Positions 20,315 to 32,499 of a stretch of DNA of 64,000 bases are shown piece after piece. The DNA comes from Taudactylus pleione (lineage: Eukaryota; Chordata; Amphibia; Anura; Myobatrachidae): NCBI GenBank assembly GCA_031769625.1, contig JAUIMM010000519.1, positions 5,141,501 to 5,205,500 of the forward strand, written 5' to 3'. Under the pieces are notes generated by a model that was given only the letters and a program-made list of their open reading frames with translations, did not search any database and was not told the DNA's origin. Position 1 is the first letter of the stretch. Each line of letters starts with the position of its first letter. The translations under genes were made by a program, and so were the position numbers.

Positions 20315-22291
20315 CCGTCAACTCCATCCTCGTCAATTTCCTCCTTAGTCAGGATCGGAAGTAGTCCTGCAGGCCATGTCCCTGGCATGGCTGACTCTCC
20401 TATCCGGGATTCCTCCAGGAGGATCCTACATTGCTACGCCTACTGTTGCCATTGCTGCTGTTGCTGCTGGGAGTCGTTCATCATCCCAGAGAGGAAGTAG
20501 GAACACCACTACTTCTTTTACTAAGCAATGGACCCTCTAACAGTCCTTAGCGAGGAGGATGAAGTACGACAGCAGTCATCCTGTTGCAAAGCAGATAACT
20601 GAGGCCTTGACAGCTATGTTGGTGTTAGACGTGCTTCCGGTATCCGCCATTAGTGCAGTGGGATCTAGACAATTGATGGAGGTAGTGTGTCCCCGGTAAC
20701 AAATAACGTCTAGATTCCACTTCACTAGGCAGGCGATACCGAGAATGTACAGAGATGCCTCAGTGTCCTAAAAAATGCGGTTGTACCCCATGTCCACTTA
20801 ACCACGGACATGTGGACAAGTGGAACAGGGCAGACTAAGGACTATATGACTGTGACAGCCCACTGGGTAGATGTATCACCTTACGCAGCAACAACAGCAG
20901 CGTCACTAGTAGCAGCATCTCACAAATGCCAGGCAGGCTCCGCTGTGTATCACCGGTTTCAGTAAGAGGCACACTGCCGACAAACTCTTAGAGAAACTGA
21001 GGGAAATCATTGCCCAATAGCTTATCCCATTTAGACTCTCCTGGGGATTTGTGATATCTGACAACACCAATATTGTGCGGGCATTACATCTGGACAAATT
21101 CCAGCATGGCCCATGTTTTGCTCACACAATAAATTTGGTGGTGCAGAATTTTATGAAAAATGACAAGGGCGTGCAGGAAACTCTCTGGGTGGCCCAAAAA
21201 ATTTCTGGCCACTTTCACCATTCAGCAACTGCGTGCCAAAGACTGGAGCACCAGCAAACACTCTTGAACCTGCCCTGCCATCACCTGAAGCAAGAGGTTG
21301 TGACGTGGTGGCACTCAATCCTCTATATATGCTTCATAGGATGGAGGAGCAACAAAAGGCCATTCAAGCCTATACATCCACATATGACATAAGCAAAAGA
21401 AGGGGTATGCACCAGACACTGCCAGCTTGAGTCACGTCATTCCCCTCATCAGGCTTTTACAGAAGCAGCTGGAGAAAGTGAAGGAGGAGCTAAGACGGAG
21501 CGATTCCGCTTGGTATGTGGAACTTGCGGATGAAGCCCTTCATTTGCTTTGGTAGGATTCAATGGTGGTCAATCTGTTGAAATCAGATCATTACATTTTG
21601 GCCACCGTGCTCGATCCTAGGTTTAAAGCATACGTGGTGTCTCTCTTTCTGGTGGACACAAGCCTGCAGAGGTGCAAAGACCTGCTGATGAAAACACTGT
21701 CAGCTGAAGCGGAACGTGACACGGCAACAGCTCCTTCTTCATTTTCTCCTGCAACTGGGGCTGCCAGGAAACAACTTAGGTATCCTAAGCAACCCCCTGG
21801 AGGTGATGCAGGGCAGACAGGACCAAGATTGGACATCTGGTCCGGACTGAAGGACCTGGCAACAATTTCTGACATGTCTACTGTCACTGCATATGATACT
21901 GTCACCATTGACAGAATGGTGGAGGATTACATCGGTGACAGCATCCAAGTAGGCATGTCAGACAGTCCGTACCTGTACTGGCAGGAAAAAGAGGCAATTT
22001 GGATGACCCTGTACAAACTGGCTCTATTTTACCTAAGTTGCCCCACCCCCAGTGTGTACTCCGAAAGAGTTTTTAGTGCAGCCGGGAACCTTGTCAGCGA
22101 AAGGCGTAGGAGGTTGCTTCCACAAAATGTGGAGATAATGTTCATCAAAATGAATTATCAATTCTTCCAGGAAGACCAGCCTCCAGAAAGTACAGAAGGA
22201 CCTGTGGTGGTGGATTCCAGCAGGGATGAACACTGAAGAGGGTGAGGAATTGGTGGATGTGGAGGATGAGGACAACATCTTGCCTCTGTAG
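20315..22291 (+). pseudogene. hAT (BED-type) transposase, central and C-terminal parts, decayed
   Basis: The leader repeat joins directly to mid-protein coding sequence near 20305. Following in order but in shifting frames are the ITEALTAMLVLDV block (about 20600), SDNTNIVRAL near 21055, which corresponds to the conserved Asp-containing block of hAT transposases, FAHTINLVVQNF, GHFHHSATACQRL and MEEQQKAIQAY. From 21562 to 22236 one open frame of 224 codons carries ATVLDPRFKAY, LDIWSGLKD and the dimerisation block with YLSCP, VYSERVFSAAGNLVSERRRR and LLPQNVEIMFIKMNYQF. A frameshift near 22230 precedes the acidic tail. hAT transposases cut and paste DNA with 8-bp duplications; this copy cannot. 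Confidence 0.88.
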
Positions 22292-22924
22292 AGCCAGTTT
22301 GTGCAGGGACAGATTAATTGGCAATTTGTGGGGGCCCATACGAACCAATAATTTCAGCCACAGTCGTGTGGCAGACCCTGGTGCTGAAATGATTGGTTTG
22401 TTTAAGTGTGCATGTCCTGTTTATTCAACACAAGGGTGGATGGGAGGGCCCAAGGACAATTCCATCTTGCATCTCTTTTTTTCTTTGCAGTATATACTCT
22501 TTTAGGCCTAGTTTTTCAAACTGCCATCCTATCTGCCACTGCAGTGCCACTCCTAGATGGGCCACGTGTTTGTGCCGCCCACTTGTGTTGCTTAGCATAG
22601 TCATCCAGCTACCTCGGTGCAACCTCTTTGCCTAAAAACAATATTGTGAGGTGTGGGGTGTTCAGAATACACTGGAAATGAGTGGAAATTAATCTTATTG
22701 AGGTTAATAATAGCGTAGGAAGAAAAAAAAAATTCTGTGATTTTAGCTGTTTTTATGCTTTTTTCCAAAAAAAATACAGATCCAAAACACAAAACCCAGA
22801 ACCCAAAACACAGAAGGGTTGTTTTGGCAAAACCAATCCAGATTCAAAACACGAACAAAGATCCAGATCCAAAACCAAAACACAAAACATGAAAAAGTGA
22901 CCGGTGCACACCCCTAATCAATAT

Positions 22925-23220
22925 ACAGTTACCCAGAGTTTCCTTACAGACAATGCTTTCCTATCAGCCACATCATCCGAAAAAACTTATATTTTTAGGA
23001 TTGATTATGCCCACACTTATGTCATTTTCCTAATTATCCTGATTAGACCATAAGCATCAGCACTAATTTTGAAGGGAGTTGAATATGTTAAACAATAATA
23101 CTGAATAGTTCTAATCGGATTGCGGAGTTCCTCCCAATCTAACAGGTTCTCGTACCCAATCCCCTCACATAAATCTTTAGAAATAAGCAAGTGGCAAAAA
23201 CTACAAGAGAACATTACTGG
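22925..23220. other. No feature identified
   Basis: AT-rich unique-looking sequence between copy 2 and MITE-B. Confidence 0.5.
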
Positions 23221-24061
23221 GGGGGCCTATTCATCAACACTAAAATAAAGTTTTTAAGGACATTTTCCTTAATTAATGTTATTTTAGTTTTCATGAAGAG
23301 ACTTAACACAGGAGATATCACTGATACCGTATATCCTGTTTAGGTCCCCCTGCGTTAATTTCCACACTCCCTATACATTAGTACATTAGTATGGGGATAT
23401 GGAAATTATGGTATTCATCAAATTCCAAAAATTATGTATTTTCGGAATTTGATTGATTTACTATTCGCCACTGTGAGGTGGCGAATAGCAGGTGACACTT
23501 ACCTGTGTCAGCGTGTGCAGGTCCCTCCACAGCTCTGGTCCCTCCTCTGGCTCCGGTGGCTGGTCTGACAAGTATTCTCCCAGTAGAACACAACAAAGTT
23601 TAGAAAAAAAAATGTTTTAGTTTTTTTCTAAACTGTACTGTCGTCAGCTGGGAGAACACATGTCAGAGCAGCAGACAGAGCCGGACAGAGCAGCAGACAG
23701 AGCCTCCCCCCATCCCCGCACTTACTTGCAGCGTGCGGGGGGAGATTTTTCAGAGGGGGGAGGGGAGGGAGGTGGTTGAGGGACACACAAAATTACCGCA
23801 GGTGTAGGCAGTGCTGCGCATGTGCTTGTTTTATGAATGTAACAGCGCATGCGCAGCACAGATTCCAGCTGCGGTAAGTTAGTGTAGAGAGGGAAAACTA
23901 TCTATTTCACGAAAAGCTGTCATCGCAAAAATGACAGCTTTTCGGAATAGATAGCTATGGAGAGGAGGAATGATGAATTCCTCCGGTAATTAGGTAGAAC
24001 TCCATGCGAGTTCTAAACCTAATTACCTCCAGAGAAAGCTTAGGTATGATGAATAGGCCCC
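23221..24061 (+). mobile_element. MITE-B family copy (841 bp)
   Basis: Ends GGGGCCTATTCATCAACAC and TATGATGAATAGGCCCC, with TGG on both flanks. The internal hairpin is centred on T/A-rich sequence at about 23560-23680, where TCTCCCAGTAGAAC pairs with CAGCTGGGAGAAC. A second hairpin AAAGCTGTCATCG / ATGACAGCTTTTC lies near 23912-23944. Full-length relatives are at 47645-48380 (inverted) and 54490-56160. Confidence 0.85.
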
Positions 24062-24334
24062 TGGATCTTACAAGTATGCCATTCAGTAATACTCTAACAT
24101 TTAATTAACTTTCCATTTTGTTTGAAGTTATCCTTAACAGCAAATGTCTGTGGGTAACATTGTAGTTTGTTTGAATTTTCATTAGAATTGAATCCGCATT
24201 ATTGCTTACCTAATTGAAAGAGCTGCAGTTTAACCTCTTGATATTATACCGATACCTGTCCTGCTATAGCACGGAACATACAATATAATTGCATCTCTTT
24301 CTGTGTTAAATCATCATCTTTTTTTAGAACTGTG

Positions 24335-25319
24335 CAGTGGCGAAAAACTCCCGAAGACAATGGAGTAATTTGCCGCCGGGCGTCAGCCCTGAAGGGGACA
24401 CCTGGCTCCATTGTCCCCGGGAGCTGCATGGAGGAGCGCCGCTGATCGGCGCTCCACCTCCATTGGCGTAACTACGGAGGGTGCAAGGGGTGCGGTCGCA
24501 CCCCCTGCACCCTCCATTTGCCGGGCACCCGCTGAGTGTGTTACCAGAGGGCGCCCAGCTCCTATCCAAACCCCCGGCGGTAGCCGGAGGACGGAGCTCC
24601 CTCCGTCTTCCGGGTCCCGCAGTGTACTATGGGAGTGACGTCATAACGTCACTCCCATAGTGCCGAGGAGCGGACGCCGGGGACGGAGCTCAGGAGTGAG
24701 CTCCGTCTTCCGGGTCCCGCAGTGCACTATGGGAGTGACGTAATGACATCACTCCCATAGTGCTGAGGAGCGGACGCCGTAGATGGACGGCAGCAGCACT
24801 GGAGCGGGGATAAAGGTAAGTGTTTGATTGTTTTTTTTGTGTGAGTGTGCGCGCGCGGTGGGGGCCATCACTACTGGGGGTAACTACAGGGGTCTACTAC
24901 TGGGGGCAACTACAGAGGCCTCACTACTGGGGGCAACTACAGGGGCCTACTACTGGGGGCAACTACAAGGGCCTCACTACTGGGGGCAACTGCAGGGGCC
25001 TCACTACTGGGGGCAACTACAGGGGCCTCACTAATTGGGGCAACTACAGGGGCCTCACTATTGGGGGCAACTACAGGTGGCTCACTACTGGGGGCAACTA
25101 CCGGGGGCTCACTACTGGAGGTACTGCATAGGGGGACCATTACTGGGGAGCACTACAAAGGTGGGCACTGCTTAGGGGGACCACTACTGGGGGCATTATA
25201 TAAAAGGAACTGCGTAAGGGGGGCGGCGGCAGCTGGGGCTGGGGGGTGGTACATTTTAGTTTGGGGGGGCACCAACATTTATCTTGCCTCCGGGCACCTG
25301 GGATGAAGTTACGCCACTG
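24335..25319. mobile_element. Family-F hAT-like non-autonomous element with internal minisatellite
   Basis: Ends CAGTGGCG and CGCCACTG with a perfect 8-bp duplication GAACTGTG (24327-24334, 25320-25327). An internal ATTGGCGTAACTACGG near 24463 repeats the terminal motif. Two near-repeats around CACTATGGGAGTGACGT form palindromes at 24611-24763. Non-coding. Confidence 0.88.
24868..25115. repeat. 27-bp minisatellite inside the family-F element
   Basis: About nine copies of GGGGCCTCACTACTGGGGGC plus AACTACA, with minor variants. Confidence 0.85.
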
Positions 25320-25327
25320 GAACTGTG

Positions 25328-26361
25328 CTTTAATTATCCAGTTCTGACATTTGCCCAGATGGTTTTACCCAACCATGGTGTCTTGTAGTCTGGGGCTCCT
25401 TTGTGTGCTGGGTTAAAAGAGTGAAAAATTGAATAAATGTACTGCCTACTAAAGGTTTGGACCAATCACTATACTAAGTAGTTAATGTTGACAGTTCAAA
25501 TATTTTAATTTGTCCATAAACTTATTATAACTGCAGATATGTAAAATAGTAATATAGTTGTACTCAAGTGTGGGATAGATAGTCCAACACATGGAGACTT
25601 CTGGCCACCAATTCAATCTCAAATCGTATACTGCTTGTATACATTTATTATGAATATTAATAACCCCTTTATGTAAATCTTTTTATTTTATTTAGCAGTT
25701 ATTTGAAGTATAGCAGTTATTTATGCAATTCATGATATTAAGGTACAATGGTGCCAAATCTATTCCAAAGTGTCCTAAATATTAGTTTGTTATATAAGCT
25801 CCACAACTGTCGGCAAAATATGAATAAAATAGGTATATAGGATTCTTACGCTGTACCAGGCTCCTTTCTCTGTATCACAAATGACCCTAGTGGCGTTTTC
25901 AAGTGACAGAGAGAATCTGCAGTGAAATATGTATGAAGTAAAGTAAAGAGACTAGACAGGCAGGTAGACAGCTGTGTGGCAGGTTAGAGGCATTTCTACA
26001 GCCACTTTGTCTTTGTAAAAGTGAACTTGATGCAACTTGTTTTAAATAATGTCTCCCAAAGTGCTAATGATTTGGCATGAAACTGCTTGGTAACAATTGT
26101 GAGCACTCCAACTCACAACCCAGATTGTAGGAGTGTGGGATAGCGCTGGCACTTCCTTGATGTACCCCAGCAAGTCACTTTAGGCAGTTGCAATGCATTT
26201 GATTTGTAGCTGAGATACCGAGCAATGAGTGCTAATAATATTTCTGTGTTGTCCATTGAAGCCATGACTTTGATGAGTGCCCAGACAATACACACACTAC
26301 ACATCCTGCTCTGTCCCTCTCTCTTTTATTATTACCCTTTCTTGGGCTAATAGATATGTAC
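25328..26361. other. No feature identified
   Basis: AT-rich unique-looking sequence. No coding region, long repeat or element ends seen. Confidence 0.5.
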
Positions 26362-26369
26362 ATATAAAT

Positions 26370-26713
26370 AAGAGATGTGCGGTTTGGTTCTCCAGAAATC
26401 CGAATCCACCCGAATTTCGTAATTCCGGGTAAATCCGAGTCACGGTTCTAATCTCCTGAGGAGATCTGGGTAAATCCAGATTCTGATCTTTTTGTGGTTG
26501 GGAATTCGGATATTAAATTCGAATTTCGGGTTTTGGATTGCATAAATTACATGATTTTAGCTGTTTTTAAAACTTTTCATTTATTTGTTTAAAAAAAAAT
26601 CCAGATCCAAAACCAAAACACTTGAGGGAGGTTTTGCAAAACCAAATCCAAATCCAAAACCTTGAAGGAGATAGAGATCCAAAACCAAACACGGGGGTCG
26701 CCGCACATCCCTA
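26370..26713 (+). mobile_element. Short hAT MITE related to the 3' ends of the long hAT copies
   Basis: Ends AAGAGATGTGCGG and CCGCACATCCCTA, with a perfect 8-bp duplication ATATAAAT (26362-26369, 26714-26721). The interior has the AAATCCAGATCCAAAACC motifs and GGTTTTGCAAAACC seen at the 3' ends of hAT copies 1-3. Confidence 0.85.
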
Positions 26714-26721
26714 ATATAAAT

Positions 26722-27338
26722 ATACTAATTTGGCTTTGTAACTTTTACTTTGTCTAGGGCACAATGCATCCTTCCAAAATTAGGATCCTATAATAACGTG
26801 TAGCAATTATTTCTGGAACTTAGTGACCTCATAGTGCAATTTTTAAAAATTCTTCTTCTATATCAATTAAGGAAGAGTTGTCAAAGTCTTATTTTACTCT
26901 GAGATAGATCTTTTATCTTCCACATCAAAAGAAGATTACTTAATTAATTCTCATAGAATCTTAACCCTACAATTTTGTATGTGAAATATTTATGTCATGA
27001 AGCAGTAGACTCCATTTGGTCTTTTTGTTGGTTTCTTTGCCCGATATATTATTTGATTGGTTTATTTATAGTAAGAGCAAATAAAGTCATTATTTGAGAA
27101 TGCTATAGACCAAAAGCAGAGTATAATGAAGCTGAATAATGTACCTGAAACAGATGAAGGGTACATGGCTGGTGAATTTACCCTCCTAGCCACTGGATAT
27201 CTCGCTGTTGGGAGGTAAAAAATCATTTCAACGTACAGTATATGTTCAGCAATGTGCAGCAAATTTTTGAAAACCATAAATGGGATGAGAGTTACCACGC
27301 ACACCATACGCAGTAATCAATCCCCTTAACTAAGGGGT
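26722..27338. other. No feature identified
   Basis: AT-rich unique-looking sequence. Confidence 0.5.
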
Positions 27339-27341
27339 TCT

Positions 27342-27704
27342 GGGCCTGATTCAGACCCGCTCGCGAGCGCTAAGCGCTCACAAGCGGGTCGATGGTGGCC
27401 CAGTGTGCATGCGCACGACAGAGCTGGCTTCGTCGTGCGCATGCACGAGACCCAGATAGCGACGGGCAAACCGTCCCTCGGGGTCTCGAACCAAAGGGGG
27501 CGTGCTGTCGATGTTGAGTCTCGTTGCAAGCCCGATGGTCGCGATGGTCTTGACCATCGCGACCATCTTCCTGGCCGTTCGCTATAGCTGTGGGTGGTCA
27601 CCCACAGCTATGTGAACGGCCATGAAGCCGCTCTAAAAAACAAGAAGGCCGGCCCTGATTCAGAGCGAGCGCTCGGTCAGAGTGTCCGGCTCTGAATCAG
27701 GGCC
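27342..27704. mobile_element. MITE-A family copy (363 bp, internally shortened)
   Basis: Ends GGGCCTGATTCAGACCC and GGCTCTGAATCAGGGCC, with a 3-bp duplication TCT (27339-27341, 27705-27707). It keeps the GATGGTCGCGATGGTC / GACCATCGCGACCATC palindrome at 27534-27567 and lacks the central modules of the longer copies. Confidence 0.88.
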
Positions 27705-27707
27705 TCT

Positions 27708-28224
27708 GCTAATTAGAGTCAATCCTGGTCCCTCGCCCCAAGGCATGACTAAACCAATGCCAGGCAGCATTGGGCTCCTCTTGTTACCCCTTGTAGTTCC
27801 AGGGGAAAAAAAGTAAATAACAGTGCCTGTGTTCTTTACAAATGAAATTTGTATATCATTTATAAATTAAATATTACAAACCCAGTAGCTGTATTTAATG
27901 TTAATAGCCCCCCCCCATATTTTTATTTAATATAAATGGCTTCCATATTTGTATTTGATGTTCATAAAGCACCCATAATTTCTTTAGTGCCTACAGTATT
28001 GCCCCCTAAAATTTTCCGTAGTATATTGGTATCAGTAAGCACTTACCTACCCTTCTTCTTTTCTTGGTTTAATGTAATTCATTGAAGCGAGATGGTCGAC
28101 TTTCAAATTGCACCAGATGCAAAATGAGTTCATATTCGATATATGCACCTACTTTAATACACATCCAGCCAATTAAGATTGGTCTCTCATCTGTGACAGA
28201 TTTTCCAAAGTTTTTGTCTTTACT
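27708..28224. other. No feature identified
   Basis: Unique-looking sequence with short spaced TTTAATGTTAATAG motifs near 27893-27965; no coding support. Confidence 0.4.
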
Positions 28225-28701
28225 CATACCCCTTTCAGACAGAGAAAAGAACCCGGTAATTTTCCGGCTCTAGCCGGGTCGACCCGGGTTTTTTTTCTAT
28301 CTGAAAGGGTCAACACGGGACCTAATTCCTGGTACTTCGACCCAGGTATTTACCTGGGTTTTTCCTGGGTCTTACACGGGTTGGCGGCTGTCTGAAAGGT
28401 GCCAACCCGGGTTTTTCTACTTCGGGCATAGTAAGCAGCGCTTATTGGCTGAGATGGCGGTGCATGGGCTGCACTTTTCATGACCTCATCTCTGTGTGCC
28501 ATAAAGCAGTCCATTTATTATGACACACTGTATATTGCAGGGATAATCTGTGTTCTGTGTGAAAGGGGTCAACCCGGGAATTTCCCGGGAATTATGTGCT
28601 GTGTGAAAGGGGGTTAGGAGCAAATTCCCAGGTCCTACCCGTGTTGAAAGATATGGGAAAAACCCGGGTTTTAGGGATTTTTCTGTCTGAAAGTGGTATA
28701 A
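28225..28701. mobile_element. Foldback MITE with CTTTCAGACAGA termini
   Basis: Left end CATACCCCTTTCAGACAGAG and right end CTGTCTGAAAGTGGTATA are inverted. The interior repeats AACCCGGGTTTTT-like modules in both orientations and CTGTGTGAAAGGGG. The target duplication was not resolved. Confidence 0.7.
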
Positions 28702-28799
28702 GTCACCCAAAACCACGGCAAAAATTTACCCCAAAATGTTTATAATTAACCATGTCCAACATACTCTCTGTAATTTTCTACAGCATGCTGCCATACTAT

Positions 28800-29750
28800 G
28801 TAGTTATGAGACCGGCGGTCGCAAGGCTGCCAGTCTCAATACCGACATCTGAATCCAGACAAGGGACTTAAGATAGACGTCGAAATACTGATGCCTATCT
28901 TAATCCTGATGCTGGAACGCCTGCCCAAACGAAGTCCGGGGCACCCTTAGCATTAACCACGGGGGGTGGGTTAGGTTTAGAGAGTGTAGCGGGGTTAGGG
29001 TTAGGTTTTGGGGGAAGAGGTTAAGGCAGGCTTGCCAACTTTCTGGCTGCCCCTTCCGGGAGGGAACAGCCAGATCAGCATTACAGGGGGGGGGCATGGC
29101 CATCATGAGGAGGCGGCGCCGGCCAGGTGATGCGCATTTGTTGGTGGAGCGGCGGGCGGTGCCACTTGATCGCGTCATTTTGGCCCTGCCCCGCTACACA
29201 ATGCCGATATTACAGGCATTGTGAAGCAGAGGCGGAGCCAAAATGACGCGATTCACGCCGAATCGCATCATTTTGGCTCCAGCCCTGCTTCACGGCCCCC
29301 CTGCTGCGGGAGTTTGTAAGGTAAGTGCGGGGGGGTTAAGAGGGGTGGACGTCAGCCGGGAGGATTGCCTGCCTTCCCGGGAGGTCGGGAGCGGCACCTG
29401 ATTTTCGGAAGGCTCCCGACTAAATTGGTACGGTAGGCAAGTATGGGTTAAGGCTAGGCTACTCTAGAGGGGAGGGTTAGGGTTAGGCACCCCCGGGTGG
29501 AGGTTAAGGGTAGGCACCCCCTTGGGAGGGTTAGGTTTAGGGTGCGGTAAGGCTGGGTTAGGGTTAGGCACCCCCGGGGGAGGTTAGGGTTAGGCACTAG
29601 GGTGGGAGGTAAGGATTTGGCACCACTAAGGGAGGGTTAGGGGGGAAGGGGGGTAGGGATAGGTTACTTACCTGCCCTGTCGGGATCTTTTCCCTTCAGG
29701 CTGCCGGCTTTGGGATATTCAGCCGCCGGGACTTCATACCCATTCCCAAA
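28800..29750. repeat. GGTTAGGG-rich dispersed repeat, interrupted
   Basis: Same family as 16640-17215, with GGGTTAGGGTTAGGCACC motifs at 28970-29030 and 29455-29660. It ends near GCCGCCGGGACTTCATACCC. The element at 29037-29446 is nested inside it. Confidence 0.6.
29037..29446. mobile_element. Family-E element with an 8-bp duplication, nested
   Basis: Ends AGGCTTGCC and GGCAAGTATG, flanked by a perfect duplication GTTAAGGC (29029-29036, 29447-29454), so hAT-like. The centre holds an inverted pair around AATGCCGATATTACAGGCATT and ATTTTGGC/GCCAAAAT. An antisense relative lies at 18884-19193. Confidence 0.8.
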
Positions 29751-30851
29751 ATATCGACTTTATTTTCATTAATGATAATTCTTGCTTTGTTGCTGGAAAG
29801 CACAGTTTTCTGGTGATCTTGAGGACTGGCATGTTGTATTGGAGTATCCCTCATACTTCTTGGGCTGCAACCTACGTGGAAACTGATGTAGCCAAGTCTA
29901 GCGCAGCCTACTGCCATTCTATTGTGTCTTTATTCTTCATATAAGAAACATGTACATTTTGTCTTGTAATGGTGATTAAAATTTGACAACAGGGATGTCA
30001 CTAGGGGCCAGATTCAGCAAGGATCGCTATTCTGCTTATACGCATGCAAAGCAGTTGCTAATGTCAGCTGTGATATGCAAATGTTTGCATTCACATAGCG
30101 ATTGCAGCCTACTCACATCCATATACTTTGACAACATAGTGAAACAATCAGTAACATCGGACCCATATGTATAGTTAAGGCGGGTCAGACCGCACTCAGG
30201 AATTGCTAACTTCAATGCTCACTATGAGGCTTCAGGCTGCATATGGTATCGCAGTGGCTAATTTAAGCACGAAAATGATTATTTAAAACCTAAATTTAAT
30301 AAATGGTGAGGTGCAATGCTCTTCTGGTGCCAGGATCTAGCGATGTCCTTGCTTTTCAAGCTATTATAAGCTATAAAGTCTACAGAGCCGATGTGTTAAA
30401 AGCAAGGGAAACTCTTAAAGCATTAAAGTAACAAAATAATCTATATAGTATAATAATCGCAAAAGTGTGTCTGTCTGTTTGTCGTTTATGCACGGCCAAA
30501 GTTTTGGACCTAGCTCCACCAAATTTGGCAGGGTGGTGTAGTTTGACCAGGATTAGGTTTTTGCCTAGGTTTAAACTTTATCAGGGCCACACAATCTCTA
30601 AAAATGGGGACACTATTAAATTACATAGGTTTCGGGGCTGGCTCCAGTGGATATTGTCAATCTGCCAAAAACCTGTGTGACAGCATCATTTTACTCTCAC
30701 AGGCTGAGCAAACTTTATGACTCATGCAAGTTTATATTTAATCCAATCATTCCTTTTTAAAGTGACCATATATATTAGTCAGCCCTCTGTGTTTGCATGC
30801 AAGGGTGTAATTAGAACTTTGTGGGCCACATAGCAAGATCTTAAAAGGGCA
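29751..30851. other. Mostly unique-looking sequence with one decayed MITE end
   Basis: GGGGCCAGATTCAGCAAGG at about 30005 resembles a MITE-A-type terminus, without a resolved partner. The part near 30464-30550 (GTGTGTCTGTCTGTTTGTCG, CCACCAAATTTGGCAGGGTG) looks like a dispersed repeat start. No coding region supported. Confidence 0.4.
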
Positions 30852-30880
30852 ATCACACACACACACACACACACACACAG
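30852..30880. repeat. CA dinucleotide microsatellite
   Basis: Uninterrupted CA run of about 14 units. Confidence 0.9.
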
Positions 30881-30929
30881 AGCCCTTTTGTGTTATGAGA
30901 ACACAGAGCCCATTCAGGTTATGCCACAC

Positions 30930-31195
30930 AGTCCTACCCCTTATACACATTTTGCCACACTGTAGAAGCACCCCTTATACATTATGCCACACAGTAATTA
31001 CCTTTACTCTACACAGTAATGCCCCTTACACATTATACCACACAGTAATGCCCTTTACAGATTATGCCACATAGTAGTAGTGCCCCATATAACATATTAT
31101 TCTACACAATAGTAATCCCTTACACATTATGCCACAAAGTAATGCCCCTTATAACATTACACCACACAATAATGCCCCTTACACGTTATGCCCCC
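30930..31195. repeat. Minisatellite of about 30 bp
   Basis: About nine imperfect copies of CCCCTTACACATTATGCCAC plus ACAGTAATG. Possibly the internal minisatellite of a family-F-like element running to about 31560. Confidence 0.75.
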
Positions 31196-32499
31196 CCTCA
31201 GCAACTCTCTGTGTCCCTCCAGCAGTCATCTCACCTCCCCCTGTGTGCCATCAGCAGCCATCAGGTATGGATTTGGTGCTGGGTCGCCAGCTAATTACAG
31301 TTGGCACAATGGCAGGCAGCAGCAGACATAGACAGACAGCGCTGGTGCAATTTGATTCTGGCGAAGGTCACGAGCCAGTCGGAGCTCGCGGACCTGCAGC
31401 CAATCAGGAGCCACCACTGCTGATTGGCTGCTGGTCCACGAGCTCTAATTGCCTCGTGACTAGCGGCACTGTCTCTCCATGTCTGTTTGCCAGTGCACCA
31501 GCTGATTACAGTGGCACCAAATCAACACCACTGATGCGCGGCACCCCTCCGTTTTCACCAAAAAAAAGTAGTTTTATTTTTTAATGTTACCCAGAAGGAT
31601 TTCTGATGGAAAAGTGCCATGTTAGTGTACGAGCACATTTCCCCATCTGTATTTTGAGATGTATGCCATTAATCCCTTCGCTGCTGAGGGTTTTCTTATA
31701 TTTGTGGTGAGGCCATTTACTGCCATTAGCGCTTGTCACATTCCAACATCAATATCACTGATTGGTTTTTAGGTGGTACCTGCACAAATTATACTTTGGT
31801 TTTTTTTTTGAAGGTTTTGTATTTTCTGAAAATACCATTACATACACATCCAAAACATTTTTTTTAACCCAAGTGGACAAAAAAGTGTGTTTTATTGAAG
31901 GGAACCAAAAGCAAACATGATTTTTTTTCCATCTTGTAAACACCACAAAAAAAATACCTAGTGGGTTTTTTTTGCCAATAATCCAACTTTACAAAATAAT
32001 AATAAGCAGGAATCTATGTGAAAGCTGTGACAAAAAAATCTGCACTTAAAATTAAAATGCTTTTTCTAAAAAAAAATATTTAAATGCTTCCTATGTGTAG
32101 GAAGAATATGGTAGCCCAACAAAGCTAACCATTTTAGAAATTGGACAACCTACCCAGCGGCTGCTCCTACCTGTTTTTCCGGGGTGGTCTACTCTGCCAG
32201 TGAAATGTGTGGCTTGTGAGCATATGCAGGATTATGAACCCACATATGTGCACAAATTAACCAGCAGCCTAGGCTTCTAGGGACTGCATTGGCTGCAGCT
32301 AGATAGGGCTGTTGTTATAGCAGGGGAGGGGTTTCCCATTGGAAGTGCTCCCTCTGCTAATTGTAGTCTGGACTGGCAGTCCCATGGGGAGAAATCACCT
32401 CTCCCTGGCACTGCCTATCCGGCTGTGATTAGCAGGGATTGCTTCTAATGGGAAGGACGCCACTGCCAGGCAGCCAGTCACTGGGGTGTCAGATATTAC
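31196..32499. other. No gene; possible family-F element tail then AT-rich sequence
   Basis: 31196-31560 is GC-rich, with the inverted pair GAGCTCGCGGACC/CCACGAGCTC around GCCAATCAGGAGCCACC. From 31600 the sequence is T/A-rich and noncoding as far as I can see. Confidence 0.35.

Larger units (their letters stand above)
19644..22916 (+). mobile_element. hAT element copy 2 (3.3 kb), non-functional
   Basis: Starts TAGGGATGAGC and ends GCACACCCCTA, flanked by a perfect 8-bp duplication ATCAATAT (19636-19643, 22917-22924). It has the family promoter at 19805, about one and a half leader repeat units (20065-20310), then degenerate transposase sequence to a stop at 22291 and the shared 3' end. It lacks the BED finger region and retains the catalytic core and C-terminus best. 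Confidence 0.92.

Noticed and set aside
31129..31584. 151-codon frame in the 31-kb region
   Set aside because: It begins inside the 30-bp minisatellite and has no recognisable domain; likely a chance frame in GC-rich repeat.
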